Source: an uncultured Acetatifactor sp. (lineage in GTDB: Bacteria > Bacillota > Clostridia > Lachnospirales > Lachnospiraceae). Taken from it: a stretch of 34,251 nt of DNA. The notes under the pieces are model-generated. The model was given only the letters and a program-made list of their open reading frames with translations, searched no databases and was not told where the DNA came from. Numbering within the stretch: position 1 is the first letter of the stretch; every line of letters starts with the position of its first letter. Positions 25,165-32,380 of the stretch are shown piece after piece. Both the position numbers and the translations under genes were made by a program. The DNA lies in the NCBI GenBank assembly GCA_910589035.1, contig CAJUSI010000047.1, forward strand, positions 1 to 34,251, read 5' to 3'.

Positions 25165-25969
25165 TTTTCTGCTGATTCCGCTTGCCATTATCATTGTCGC
25201 TTTGGCCGTGTGGGGACCGGAGGAGCTGGCAAGGTATCGGGACAAGGGGATTCTGAACCAGATCCGCACCCAGGAGACGGAGATTGGCACAGAGGGGTAT
25301 CGATATTCCCTGAGCGGCAGCGACAAGGTGTATATTTTATCAAAATGTCTGAATAACCGGATTCTTCCCGAGAGCGAACAGAATGCCATGACCGGCACGG
25401 GTTTGGACTATCAGGATTTGACAGGTACCTTTGCCTTTGTGGCCAACAGGAAGGATTCTTCCGGCCAGGAGGTGCCCGGGAGCAGCGGGATCGAGCTCTG
25501 CAATCAGGGGCTTCAGGAGCTGAAGGAGCTGGGAATACTGCCCGGAAAGGTGAAGACGTTGACAGAAGGATCCTACAGCGCGGTGCTCTACTCCGCAATC
25601 GATGTGCCCGAACCCCGGAACAATGTGCTGGTATGGAAAATCAGCCTGAACACCCTCAAGCAGAACGCCGATAAGGGAAACAGGCTTCTGGACGCCTATG
25701 TGGATGCGGATACCGGCAAGATCTATGAATTTTATGTGAGGACGGAGATTTCCTCCTGGGCCGATGTGGATGCGGACGGTATTGTCGCGGCCTGGGCGGA
25801 GTATATGGGGCTCGGGGAACCTGAGGAATATGAGAACACCAATCCCCTGTCGGAAAATACGCCCTATTTCAGGAAATACAGCTTTGAGGGGATGGAGGAG
25901 AACAGCACCATTGTGACGGTGGGGTATTATGAGGGAATCAACGAGCTTTATCTGAAGATATCCAGGTGA
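25085..25969 (+). CDS. Membrane-anchored protein of unknown function, kinase-operon partner
   Basis: The product is 294 residues from GTG 25085 with GGAGGA about nine bases upstream, overlapping the kinase gene by 80 bases; ATG 25115 is an alternative that shortens the overlap. A lysine/arginine-rich cytoplasmic start is followed by one membrane helix at about residues 23-43 (GRISFLLIPLAIIIVALAVWG) and a ~250-residue extracellular part. The extracellular part contains DAYVDADTGKIYEFYVR, a PepSY-like strand pattern, and ends in YYEGINELYLKIS. The topology resembles that of accessory regulators of membrane kinases (YycH/YycI type), but no sequence relation is claimed. It is the last gene of the operon; the next terminator is at 26210. 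Confidence 0.7.
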   Translation: MRTKETRPKAMMPGQRQKEQTKWGRISFLLIPLAIIIVALAVWGPEELARYRDKGILNQIRTQETEIGTEGYRYSLSGSDKVYILSKCLNNRILPESEQNAMTGTGLDYQDLTGTFAFVANRKDSSGQEVPGSSGIELCNQGLQELKELGILPGKVKTLTEGSYSAVLYSAIDVPEPRNNVLVWKISLNTLKQNADKGNRLLDAYVDADTGKIYEFYVRTEISSWADVDADGIVAAWAEYMGLGEPEEYENTNPLSENTPYFRKYSFEGMEENSTIVTVGYYEGINELYLKISR

Positions 25970-26209
25970 GAGGGAGGAATGGGCAGGACAGGCAGGGAAG
26001 AGAGGTTCGCCTGCCGATGGTGCTGTGTGCCGGTGGCGCATGTCCGGTACGGACCGGAGCGCAGACCAGGGCGTGCCGGCCAGATACCCGGGGTTGTTGG
26101 CTGAGCAGAGATTTACGCAATGGAGTAGCGAGGGGATGCTGCCGGTATGATGCAATTATGATGGAAAAAAGATGAAAATAATTTACAAATACGATGATAC
26201 TATGATGTG

Positions 26210-26252
26210 GCTCTCCCGTATGCTGTATATAGCGGCAGCGGGAGAGCTTTTT
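26210..26252 (+). terminator. Rho-independent terminator after the kinase operon
   Basis: GCTCTCCCG at 26210-26218 pairs perfectly with CGGGAGAGC at 26239-26247, followed by TTTTT. The rest of the 25970-26397 gap shows no convincing gene. Confidence 0.88.
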
Positions 26253-26397
26253 ATTCACGGCAAAAGAATCCTCCCGGAGCGGGGATTCTATAGGTCGGTT
26301 TGTTTGGGAGAGAACGGTTTGGCAGTCTGCCCGAAGGAATGAAGCGGATGGGAAGCCCCGCGTGACAGAAAATAATGCGAAGGAAGAGGGGACGGGG

Positions 26398-27858
26398 ATG
26401 AACAGGCAGGCGAATATGCGGCAGGGATCAAGACAGGTAAGGATGGTGAGGCTGAGTCCCCATGACAGCAGGGTAAGGGCATACGGGATGCGGAGCAGAA
26501 AGAGGAGTCGGACTGCCCTGGGCCTGGGAGCATTGTGCCTGCTGTGCGCCTGCCTGTGCGGACTGTACTGGGGATTTATGGTCCGCGCGCTGGATGAGGA
26601 GATTATGGCGGAGGCGCAGGAGCAGACAGGGGAAAAACTGCCTGAGGAGATTCTCGGTGAACCGGAGACTGCAAATCCCGGCGGAATCATTGTACTGGAG
26701 GAGAATCAGCAGAACAGAATCCCCTGTGTGGCCATCGACCCGGGGCATGGAGGGGAAGATGACGGCTGCTACAGAGACGGGGTTTCGGAGAGCGCCGTGA
26801 ATCTGGCGATAGCCAGGAGGCTTTCACAGGAGCTGGAAGAGATGGGGATTGAATCGGTTCTGCTTCGGGAGGATGAAGAGACCCAGATGTCGCTGGAAGA
26901 GAGAGTGAAGAAGGCCGGGAATGCGGGAGCCGACATCTTTGTCAGTATTCATCAGAACGCCTGTGAGGAAACGGAGAGCCCCGTGACCGGGATTGAGACC
27001 TGGTATTCCGGGGATTTGGAGGACAGCAGGCGCCTGGCACAGCTGGTACATAAAGGGGCCGTGGAGAAAACAGGCGCCGCGGACAGACAGATTCAGGAAA
27101 CAGATTCCCTGTATGTGGTGCGGGAGAATTCCATTCCGGCCTGCCTGATCGAAACGGGCTTCTTATCTAACACAGCGGAGCGGCAGGCCCTTGCTTCGCC
27201 GGAGTATCAGGAGAAGCTGGCAGGGGGCATCGCCCAGGGTATTCAGTATTATTTCTATCCCAAGACCATGTACCTGACCTTTGACGATGGGCCTTCGGAG
27301 GAAAATACCGCGGCCATCCTGGATATTTTAAAAGAGAGGAATATCAAGGCAACCTTCTTCGTGGTGGGAGAGAATGTGGAAAAGCACCCGGAGGTGGCGA
27401 GAAGAATTGTGGAGGAAGGGCACACCATAGGCATACACTGCTACAGCCATGATTACAGAAAGATATACCAGAGCGCGGACAGCTATCTGGAGGATTTCCA
27501 GAAGGCCCGGGATGCGGTGCACGAGGCCACCGGAGTGGAGGTGAAGCTGTTCCGCTTTCCGGGAGGAAGTATCAATTCCTACAATAAAAACGTTCATGAG
27601 GAAATTATTGAAAAAATGACAGGGAACGGATATATCTATTTCGACTGGAATGCCAGCCTGGAGGACGCGGTAAAGAATTCCACGCCGGAGAAAATCGTTC
27701 AGAATGCGCTGAACAGCACCCTGGGGCGCAGAAAGGTGGTCATGCTGGGGCACGATATCGTCTACAATACCACCCTGTGCCTGGAGGAAATTCTGGACAG
27801 CCTTCCCGAGTATGAAATGCTGCCCCTGACGCCGGAGGTGAGCCCCATTCATTTTTGA
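26398..27858 (+). CDS. Fusion of N-acetylmuramoyl-L-alanine amidase and polysaccharide deacetylase
   Basis: The product is 486 residues from ATG 26398 (GAGGGG upstream); GTG 26362 would add 12 residues. A basic N-terminus and one membrane helix near residues 38-60 (ALGLGALCLLCACLCGLYWGF) place it outside the cell. The Amidase_3 domain (about 105-285) has the zinc ligands in DPGHGGEDDG, SESAVNL and VSIHQNAC and the catalytic Glu in LIETGFLSN. The NodB deacetylase domain (about 290-475) shows TFDDGPS, the HCYSH metal motif, RFPGGS, FDWNAS and MLGHD. Amidases cut peptides from glycan strands and deacetylases unmask GlcNAc or MurNAc. The two together suggest remodelling or formation of the delta-lactam-type glycan seen in spores, as CwlD and PdaA do as separate proteins. 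All key residues are present. Confidence 0.9.
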   Translation: MNRQANMRQGSRQVRMVRLSPHDSRVRAYGMRSRKRSRTALGLGALCLLCACLCGLYWGFMVRALDEEIMAEAQEQTGEKLPEEILGEPETANPGGIIVLEENQQNRIPCVAIDPGHGGEDDGCYRDGVSESAVNLAIARRLSQELEEMGIESVLLREDEETQMSLEERVKKAGNAGADIFVSIHQNACEETESPVTGIETWYSGDLEDSRRLAQLVHKGAVEKTGAADRQIQETDSLYVVRENSIPACLIETGFLSNTAERQALASPEYQEKLAGGIAQGIQYYFYPKTMYLTFDDGPSEENTAAILDILKERNIKATFFVVGENVEKHPEVARRIVEEGHTIGIHCYSHDYRKIYQSADSYLEDFQKARDAVHEATGVEVKLFRFPGGSINSYNKNVHEEIIEKMTGNGYIYFDWNASLEDAVKNSTPEKIVQNALNSTLGRRKVVMLGHDIVYNTTLCLEEILDSLPEYEMLPLTPEVSPIHF

Positions 27859-27901
27859 AAAAAATGGGCATAACCTGTATATGAATGTTGTCTGATATGG
27901 A

Positions 27902-27930
27902 TTGCCCAAAACCATGAAATATGTTATGAT
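27902..27930 (+). promoter_or_regulatory. Probable promoter of the HPt gene
   Basis: TTGCCC at 27902-27907 and TATGAT at 27925-27930 are separated by 17 bp. The HPt start is 83 bases downstream. Confidence 0.5.
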
Positions 27931-28012
27931 GGAATGGATGGGAGGACTCCGGACTGTTTTAAAGAGGGATGGAGCTCCCGGAAGCAGGCATGGAAGGTGA
28001 AAGGAGTACATT

Positions 28013-28372
28013 ATGACAGTTCAGGAATGTTATGCCAGGATCGAGGGAGATTATGATGAGGTTATGATGCGCCTGAGAACGGATGAGAGGGTGAAGAAAT
28101 TCCTCGGAATGTTTTTAAGGGATGAGAATTACGGCAGGCTTTGCACTGCTATGGAAGAGCAGAATTACGAACAGGCTTTCATGGAGGCCCATACCCTGAA
28201 GGGAGTGAGCCAGAATCTGGCGCTTACCGCTCTGGGCAGGGAGGCGAGCAGCCTCACGGAGCTGCTTCGGGGAAAGACAGGCAGCCCGGAGGCACTGGAG
28301 AGCTTTGCAAGGGTAAAGGAAAAATATATCTTGACCAAGAAGGGAATAGAAGATCTGCAGGCCGGCGAATAG
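28013..28372 (+). CDS. Stand-alone HPt (histidine phosphotransfer) protein
   Basis: The product is 119 residues from ATG 28013, preceded by GAAAGGAG. It is an all-helical HPt domain with the phospho-histidine H60 in EAHTLKGVSQNLAL and a second helix ALGREASSLTELLRG. There is no kinase, receiver or membrane part in the same frame. It would shuttle phosphate between a hybrid kinase and a regulator encoded elsewhere, since the two kinases in this window are of simple type and do not need it. A terminator follows within 80 bases, so it is monocistronic. Confidence 0.88.
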   Translation: MTVQECYARIEGDYDEVMMRLRTDERVKKFLGMFLRDENYGRLCTAMEEQNYEQAFMEAHTLKGVSQNLALTALGREASSLTELLRGKTGSPEALESFARVKEKYILTKKGIEDLQAGE

Positions 28373-28406
28373 AAGGCTGCGGTGAAGGACGGGAATAAGA
28401 GAAAAG

Positions 28407-28451
28407 AACTGCTCCATACTCTATTTAAAAAGAGGTTGGGGCAGCTTTTTT
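28407..28451 (+). terminator. Rho-independent terminator after the HPt gene
   Basis: aactgctccatactct at 28407-28422 pairs, with some G-T pairs and mismatches, with agaggttggggcagctt at 28431-28447. T at 28445-28451 completes the signal. Confidence 0.8.
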
Positions 28452-28454
28452 GTC

Positions 28455-28695
28455 CTTGAAGAAAGGGAGAGAGATGGGGATCATGCCTGCATAGTATGGC
28501 AGAATAACCTTATTCCCGCCAGGAAAGGCCAGCTACGGGCAAAGCGGGGAAAACCGGAGATGAGAAGCGGGAGGCCTGAAAAGAGATGGGAAATGGGAGG
28601 CGAGAGATGAGAACCTGGGAAGTGAAGTGACAGGAAATGGGACGCTGGAGATAAGAGCCTGAAATGAGGGGAAATGAGAATCTGGAATGAGAAAG
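28455..28695 (+). other. Purine-rich, gene-free tract with loose repeats
   Basis: Most of this 240-base stretch is A and G on the plus strand. Degenerate motifs such as gagatgagaa, ggaaatggga and gataagagcctg recur without an exact period. No ribosome site plus open frame is convincing. It lies between a terminator and the lipoprotein operon. Confidence 0.5.
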
Positions 28696-28720
28696 AATCA
28701 TAGAAATCAGGTTATTTGTG

Positions 28721-28745
28721 CACGAATCTTGTTGTTCGTGTTTTA
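28721..28745. terminator. Short hairpin followed by T-rich sequence
   Basis: CACGAA at 28721-28726 pairs with TTCGTG at 28735-28740, followed by TTTTATT. It is a weak terminator or leader structure ahead of the lipoprotein operon. Confidence 0.35.
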
Positions 28746-28834
28746 TTATATTTTATGAAATAATTAAGATCTTCCTAATAGGGACTTAAAAGATGCATGC
28801 TATAAATTATTTACAGGTTCGTATTATGAGGGAA

Positions 28835-28942
28835 GGCAGGTTCTGTTATGAAAGCAGATTTTATTAAGAAGGTAGGTTTTATAAAAAAGACAGGCTCCAT
28901 TGTGAAGAAAGAAGCTATTATGAAGGCGGGTTTTCTTATGAA
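28835..28942 (+). repeat. Six degenerate 18-bp tandem repeats over the lipoprotein start
   Basis: Units begin at 28835, 28853, 28871, 28889, 28907 and 28925, all exactly 18 bp, with consensus near ggcaggttttattatgaa. A possible seventh unit lies at about 28813. Read in frame from ATG 28848 they encode six-residue units such as KADFIK, KVGFIK and KAGFLM. Three units (1, 5 and 6) contain TTATGAA with an ATG, and the ATG of unit 6 (28938) is the likely lipoprotein start. Confidence 0.88.
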
Positions 28943-30059
28943 GCGAAGGTGGGGGACAGTATTACAGATGATTCTGCTTCTGCTGGTCATGACTGCCTGC
29001 AGCGGAAAGCAGAACCAGGAGACAGAAAGCACCTGGCCCGAAAGCATGGAAAATTATGAGGTTGAAATCAGCGATACCTCCGGTGCCCAGGCAGGGGAGG
29101 GGGAGGAAGCGGCCCGGCAGGAGACGCCGGAGCCGGATCCGGATCCGGGCTTTACGGTGTCCGATGCGGAGGCCGTTATTCCGTATGAGGGCGGGGATTT
29201 CAGGAAATCCGTATTCTGTACAGGGGCGGACATGTTGTATTTATATGGAACAAAGCCGGATGAAACTCCTTTTCTGGGATATATGAGACAGGAGGATACG
29301 CAGTTTCAGGAGGCTTCACTGGAGATGCCGGAAGATATGCGCGCTGCGTACATGACGGCGGACAGGAGCGGAAACTGCCATATTATGTGGATAAGCGTGG
29401 AAGCTGCGGACGTGAACGGTGTGACGCAGTACAGGAGGACTTTTGAGAAGGTGCGGATTACGGAGGTGGACAGGAATGGGGAGCTGAAGGCGGATGCGGA
29501 TCTGTCGGAAGTTTTCCGGACAGAAGAAATCCGTCCGGCTTATACCTGCTTTGCCGTGGACAGGGAAGGCAGCTATTATCTGGCCTCCAGACAGGAAATT
29601 ATAAAATGCAGCGGGGAAGGAGAGCTGCAGGGGAGGATTCCCTGCGACGGAATCCTGCAGGCGCTGGGCTGCGGCAGGTCGGGCGATATTTACTGTATTT
29701 ATGCAACGGATGACGGCAGGGAGCTCCTGGGAAGGGTGGAGCAGGGAGAAGAGGGATTCCGGGCGGTATCCTGCGGCGTTGTCCTGCCCTCCGCCGATGC
29801 GCTGTATCTGGATATGGCGGCGGGGGCGGATGCGGAATTGCTCCTTTATAACAAAGCAGGAGGCGTCTATGCCTATGATGGGTCGGCAGGGGCTTTGGAA
29901 CAGCGCATTGTGCCGGAGGAGATGCCGGTTTCCGGAATGAAGGCGGAGGCCTGCGGCTTCCTGGGAGACGGCCGTCTGTGCCTGCTGACAAGGGAAAATA
30001 ATACTTCCGTATTTTATTATGTGCCTGCGGGGAGAAAGAGCGGGGAGGGCGGAAAATGA
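28938..30059 (+). CDS. Lipoprotein with beta-propeller-like repeats
   Basis: The product is 373 residues from ATG 28938, where KRRWGTVLQMILLLLVMTAC gives a compact lipoprotein signal with lipobox VMTAC. ATG 28848 would add a 30-residue repetitive extension before the signal, which is unusual but open. The mature part starts with an acidic linker and then has blade-like repeats of the type DRSGNCHIMWIS, DREGSYYLASRQEIIKCSGEGELQG and GRSGDIYCIYATDDGRELLGRV. These are typical of the propeller half of long fused propeller/solute-binding lipoproteins in Lachnospiraceae. The stop overlaps the next start (ATGA), and the next product is the solute-binding half. No enzyme motif is seen. Confidence 0.7.
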   Translation: MKRRWGTVLQMILLLLVMTACSGKQNQETESTWPESMENYEVEISDTSGAQAGEGEEAARQETPEPDPDPGFTVSDAEAVIPYEGGDFRKSVFCTGADMLYLYGTKPDETPFLGYMRQEDTQFQEASLEMPEDMRAAYMTADRSGNCHIMWISVEAADVNGVTQYRRTFEKVRITEVDRNGELKADADLSEVFRTEEIRPAYTCFAVDREGSYYLASRQEIIKCSGEGELQGRIPCDGILQALGCGRSGDIYCIYATDDGRELLGRVEQGEEGFRAVSCGVVLPSADALYLDMAAGADAELLLYNKAGGVYAYDGSAGALEQRIVPEEMPVSGMKAEACGFLGDGRLCLLTRENNTSVFYYVPAGRKSGEGGK

Positions 30060-31576
30060 AGATAAAGAGGAAGAGGAGACGCAGAAACGCTGTTTCTTTC
30101 CTGGCTTTTATGCCGACAATGTCGGTAATACCGGTAATGCTGATAATGTGGATAATCCTGGTTATGACGGCCTGCGGGTTCGGGAAAGGGAATGGGGGAA
30201 ACAGAGACGGGAACGGGCAGGACCGCCCCGGCGGGCAGCAGGCCGAAGGGCAGCAGTACGGCGGACAGAAGGCTGAAGGACAGCAGTACGGAGAACAGCA
30301 GGCCGGAGAATCGGGAAGCACTCCGGAGGATGACAGGACGCCCCTGGTGATCGGGGTGTTTGACGACGGCCGGGATCTGGCGGATGCGATTTCCCTGTTT
30401 CAGCAAAGGAACGGGGCATATCGGATTGAAATAAAGAAATATGAACGTTCCTATCTGGGAGAGGAGGACGGGCTGTCCAGGCTGCAGAGGGAAATCATGA
30501 CGGGAGAGGGGCCGGATATCATTGACTTTGGGGCCGGATATGCCACCAGCGATATCGTGGGAGGCTATACCGAGGATCTGCTGCCCTGGCTTGAGGGAGA
30601 GAATGAGAAGATAGAGGAGAAGTATTTCGGCAATATACTGAAAGCCTTTTGCTACAGGGATAAATTATACGCGCTTCCCGTCCGGTTCAGGCTGCAGACC
30701 TTTGCGGGGAGCAGCAGAGAGGTGGGATACCGGACCCATTGGAACATAGAGGAAATGATAAGCTGTTATGAGGAAAGAAAAGGGGATATGATTCTGTATC
30801 CGGGGCAGACGAAGAGGGATGTCTTCGGCACCATCCTGACGGGGAGTATGGACTATTTTATCGACTGGGAGGAGGGAAGCTGCCGCTTTGACGGGGAAGA
30901 ATTCTGCAGGATACTGGAATTTGCCAACTCCTTTCCGGAAGGACTGGAAATCACGGAGGACGATTCCGTAAAGCAGATTTTTCAGGAGGGAGGAGCCCTG
31001 CTGCTGCCGCTGCGGCTGAGCGGTATCTATGATATCTGCCGTCCCGGGTTTATCTTCGGGGAGGAGAAAATCTCCTATATCGGCTTTCCCATGGAGGGAA
31101 AATGCGGAACCGTGATCGACGCCGCGGGCCCTGTGCTTGCAATCAGCATAAACAGCCGGAACAAGGAGGCGGCGTGGGAATTCATCTCGCTGTTTCTGGA
31201 GGAGGGATACCAGAGGGAGCAGACAAGCGGCTTCCCCCTGTGCCGGAGCGTGCTGGAGGAGCGGCTTGCGCAGGCCCGGGAGATTGTGTATGAAAAGGAT
31301 TCGGAGGGCAGGCAGACGCCGGTGGCAAGGGACAGCGTTGTCTTCGAAGGGGAGGATCCCGTCCCCATCTACTGTGTGACGGAGGAACAGGCGCAGACCC
31401 TGACAGCCCTCATAGAGGAGGCGTCCATGTGCACGGCAAACGACCGGCAGCTCTACAGCCTGCTGCTGGAGGAGGCGCAGGGCTATTTTTCAGGAGAAAA
31501 GTCGCTGGAGGATACCGTGAGGGTGATGCAGAGCGTAGCTTCTATTTATGTGGGGGAGAGGGTGAAGCGGGAGTAG
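30056..31576 (+). CDS. Extracellular solute-binding lipoprotein with repeat linker
   Basis: The product is 506 residues from ATG 30056, overlapping the preceding stop. A very basic start (KIKRKRRRRN) and a Met/Ile-rich helix end in lipobox VMTAC near residue 40. A Gly/Gln-rich linker (about 58-85) contains two 10-residue repeats. The binding-protein fold begins near residue 95 (PLVIGVFDDGRDLADAISLFQQRNGAYRIEIKKY). Family signatures GEGPDIIDFGAGYA, KLYALPVRF and AAWEFISLFLEEGYQ follow. No permeases are adjacent, so it may be a sensor component and not part of a transporter. It is translationally coupled to the propeller lipoprotein, and the pair is likely to work as one complex. Confidence 0.85.
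   Translation: MKIKRKRRRRNAVSFLAFMPTMSVIPVMLIMWIILVMTACGFGKGNGGNRDGNGQDRPGGQQAEGQQYGGQKAEGQQYGEQQAGESGSTPEDDRTPLVIGVFDDGRDLADAISLFQQRNGAYRIEIKKYERSYLGEEDGLSRLQREIMTGEGPDIIDFGAGYATSDIVGGYTEDLLPWLEGENEKIEEKYFGNILKAFCYRDKLYALPVRFRLQTFAGSSREVGYRTHWNIEEMISCYEERKGDMILYPGQTKRDVFGTILTGSMDYFIDWEEGSCRFDGEEFCRILEFANSFPEGLEITEDDSVKQIFQEGGALLLPLRLSGIYDICRPGFIFGEEKISYIGFPMEGKCGTVIDAAGPVLAISINSRNKEAAWEFISLFLEEGYQREQTSGFPLCRSVLEERLAQAREIVYEKDSEGRQTPVARDSVVFEGEDPVPIYCVTEEQAQTLTALIEEASMCTANDRQLYSLLLEEAQGYFSGEKSLEDTVRVMQSVASIYVGERVKRE
30230..30307 (+). repeat. 30-bp tandem repeats encoding the Gly/Gln linker
   Basis: Units at 30230-30259 and 30260-30289 are followed by an 18-bp partial unit to 30307. Each full unit encodes ten residues of the form GGQQAEGQQY, in frame with the lipoprotein. 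Confidence 0.85.
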
Positions 31577-31612
31577 GAGGGAGGGGGAGGAGCAAAAAGC
31601 AAGCTGCGCTTG

Positions 31613-31855
31613 CTTCGGCCGCTACGACATTGTATTGGAGCCCAAAGTGCCCGGGCAGGACGAGGATGCCATTCTCAAAGAATTTAAAGTATATAATCCC
31701 AAAAGGGAAAGGACCCTGGAGTACTGTCCGCTCTGCTCTTGACCAGATTGACAGGATGCGCTATGACGCCGGCCTTGAGGCCAGAGGCATAGCGCATACG
31801 AAAATAAGGATTCGCATTTCAGGGCAAAGAGGTATTGAGTGGATGAGCACCAGGC
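31613..31855 (+). pseudogene. C-terminal relic of a PD-(D/E)XK nuclease-like (DUF1703-type) protein
   Basis: From 31613 one frame reads RYDIVLEPKVPGQDEDAILKEFKVYNPKRERTLE, with the EFK catalytic-type motif. After about 31719 homology moves to a second frame (TVRSALDQIDRMRYDAGLEARGIAHTKIR). After about 31805 it moves to a third (GFAFQGKEVLSG). These are successive pieces of the PD-(D/E)XK domain found at the end of AAA-ATPase-like proteins common in this group. The first break fits loss of two bases; the second fits loss of eight bases between GGA repeats. No start or N-terminal part is present. The aagcaag/cttgctt hairpin at 31597-31615 overlaps its left end. Confidence 0.7.
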
Positions 31856-31927
31856 TCCGGAATAAAAATGGGCTTGCGGCTGAAGGAGAGCGGGTGGTTC
31901 GGGTATAACAGGGCAGCTGCAAGATGC

Positions 31928-32026
31928 TATAGTAAACGACTTTAAAATCTTTACTTTGGCATGCTTCCGATTGTCGTTGCTGTGATGGCTTTCGGCAAAG
32001 TAAGAATAGTTATAACGTTTACTATA
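31928..32026. mobile_element. 99-bp MITE-like inverted-repeat element
   Basis: The ends TATAGTAAACG (31928-31938) and CGTTTACTATA (32016-32026) are perfect inverted repeats. Inside them CTTTACTTTG (31949-31958) faces CAAAGTAAG (31996-32004). The two 30-base arms agree at about 22 positions. No coding capacity is visible. TA stands at both tips, which would fit a mariner-type target. It sits directly after the stop of the truncated sigma-associated frame. Confidence 0.55.
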
Positions 32027-32028
32027 AT

Positions 32029-32380
32029 TTACTGAAGAACAACATAAGTTGTAGGAAGAATATCTGCTCCGTTATAAGGCAGCAGGTATTTCCGCTCGTA
32101 CAGAGCTTTAACCGGCGCCGATACCGTATCCTCAAACAAACGGAAAAAAGCCATATCCCCGGCAAGCTTTTTCGGATGAACCGGCACATGATTCTTCAAA
32201 ATTCCGGCGACTGTCTCTATCGCGGGTACGGCCTCCTCTGCGATGTCTGCAGATGTTTCCGCGAAGATATCCTTTAACGCCCTATGCTGTTCCTTCGTAA
32301 GAACCGGCGTGTTTACGGAAAGTCCCTTGTCGTTTGAAACTACATATCCCCTGCGAACCATATCGGCGAACTTTGCCTGC
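32029..32380 (-). pseudogene. C-terminal module fragment of a sigma-factor-associated regulator
   Basis: The minus-strand frame reads KFADMVRRGYVVSNDKGLSVNTPVLTKEQHRALKDIF and ends at 32029 after about 110 residues. This resembles the wing and following segment of the HTH module that in Lachnospiraceae is translated downstream of, or fused to, this kind of sigma factor. It overlaps the end of the sigma frame in another register, so an internal deletion with a frameshift has probably removed the first part of the module. The 99-bp inverted-repeat element lies immediately beyond its end and may have cut it short. An in-frame ATG at 32361 exists but has no clear ribosome site. Confidence 0.5.

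Noticed and set aside
24232..25398. Long minus-strand frame opposite the histidine kinase
   Set aside because: Antisense shadow; the kinase motifs on the plus strand are complete.
28013..28372. HPt protein as part of one of the two kinase systems in the window
   Set aside because: Both kinases are simple two-component types that do not need a phosphotransfer protein, and the HPt gene has its own promoter and terminator.
28835..28942. Possible CRISPR or iteron array
   Set aside because: The units are contiguous 18-mers, degenerate, in frame and overlap a gene start; no replication gene is nearby.
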